A stretch of DNA of 6,654 nt from Chloroflexota bacterium (GTDB lineage Bacteria > Chloroflexota > UBA6077 > CF-72), in assembly GCA_019242065.1 (NCBI GenBank), contig JAFAWJ010000955.1:1-6654 (forward strand). Direction: 5' to 3'. The notes under the pieces were generated by a model. That model was not told the DNA's origin and ran no database searches. It worked only from the letters and a program-made list of their open reading frames with translations. Made by a program: the position numbers and the translations under genes. Positions 6,303 through 6,654 of this stretch are shown here, piece after piece. Numbering within the stretch: position 1 is the first letter of the stretch; each line of letters opens with the position of its first letter.

Positions 6303-6654
6303 TCACGCGGCGCAGGCGATTTCTTTGTAGACCCGCATGGTTTGCTCGGCCACTTGCGGCCAGGTGAAGTGCCTGGCCCGCTCCAGGCCGCGGCGGGAGA
6401 GCTCTTCGCGGGTCGACTGGCTCTCCAGCAGCTCGCCGAGTTTGAGGCTGATGAGCTCGGCTTGGTACGGGTCGACCAGCGCTCCCGCATCGCCGACAAC
6501 TTCGGGGAGCGCCGAGATGTTCGAGGTCAGGACCGGCGTGCCGCACGCCATCGCCTCCAGGACGGTCATGCCGAAGCCTTCGTACAGCGACGGGAACATG
6601 TAGACGGTCGCGGCGCTGTAGAGCGGCGCTTTGTCCTGCTCGCGGATCTGCCCG
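6303..6654 (-). CDS. GT4-family glycosyltransferase, C-terminal part, 5' end outside window
   Basis: The last 116 residues of a GT-B glycosyltransferase donor-binding lobe. The reading frame is open to the window edge, so the in-frame ATG at 6599 is internal and not the start: the residues before it (A-P-L-Y-S-A-A-T-V-Y) are the conserved helix and strand that precede the EX7E motif in this family. The motif itself is clear: E-G-F-G-M-T-V-L-E, then A-M-A-C-G-T-P-V, the S-x-L-P-E-V-V-G-D-A-G segment that contacts the nucleotide sugar, and a final helix W-x-x-V-A-E-Q-T-M-R-V-Y ending in A-C-A-A. It resembles mannosyl- or other hexosyl-transferases of polysaccharide loci, but the sugar cannot be named. 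It lies 22 bp ahead of a second GT4 gene of the same orientation, so they are likely cotranscribed. Confidence 0.93.
   Translation of the reverse strand, partial: GQIREQDKAPLYSAATVYMFPSLYEGFGMTVLEAMACGTPVLTSNISALPEVVGDAGALVDPYQAELISLKLGELLESQSTREELSRRGLERARHFTWPQVAEQTMRVYKEIACAA

Noticed and set aside
6281..6499. N-terminal extension of the complete GT4 enzyme back to an ATG at 6499
   Set aside because: The extra 73 residues are Ser/Arg/Pro-rich and lie over the upstream gene's coding region in another frame; the true first beta strand begins at the GTG at 6280.

Overview
This is a high-GC bacterial window in which every supported gene lies on the minus strand, so transcription runs from 6654 towards 1. 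No gene settles the taxonomy. The high GC, the T-box-controlled trpS, family-5 solute-binding proteins ending in a W-N-V-E-Q-W-like tail, and a GT4 enzyme with an H-I-D-E-E-P-Y-N motif together suggest Chloroflexota or a similar high-GC environmental lineage. That is inference from memory of protein families, not a database result.

Layout in transcription order: (1) the C-terminal part of a GT4 glycosyltransferase (6303-6654, cut by the window edge); (2) a complete 369-residue GT4 glycosyltransferase (5171-6280, GTG start); (3) a secreted OppA-like family-5 solute-binding protein of 566 residues (3474-5174), whose GTG start overlaps the previous stop in a GTGA tetranucleotide; (4) a second, divergent family-5 solute-binding protein of 583 residues (1679-3430); (5) a LigT/ThpR-type RNA 2',3'-cyclic phosphodiesterase (1058-1606); (6) the N-terminal two thirds of tryptophanyl-tRNA synthetase (1-680, 3' end outside the window). 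The first five genes are closely spaced and could form one transcript. trpS is a separate unit with its own promoter.

The best-supported regulatory feature is the trpS leader (about 711-1027): a transcriptional T-box riboswitch. A near-consensus sigma-70 promoter, whose -35 box contains the thpR stop codon, precedes a Stem I with an AGTA / GAA-TGG-A specifier loop (TGG = Trp). It is followed by a canonical antiterminator with a 7-nt TGGCACC bulge that competes with a perfect 14-bp intrinsic terminator. Uncharged tRNA-Trp should stabilise the antiterminator and switch trpS on when tryptophan is short.

The two glycosyltransferases suggest that a polysaccharide or glycolipid locus lies upstream, beyond 6654. 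The two solute-binding proteins have no permease or ATPase in the window, so their transporter is either elsewhere or they have been recruited to another role. I found no CRISPR array, tRNA, rRNA, insertion sequence or phage gene. I see a well-resolved instance of a known riboswitch class and an oddly organised solute-binding pair, but no clear evidence of a wholly new system.
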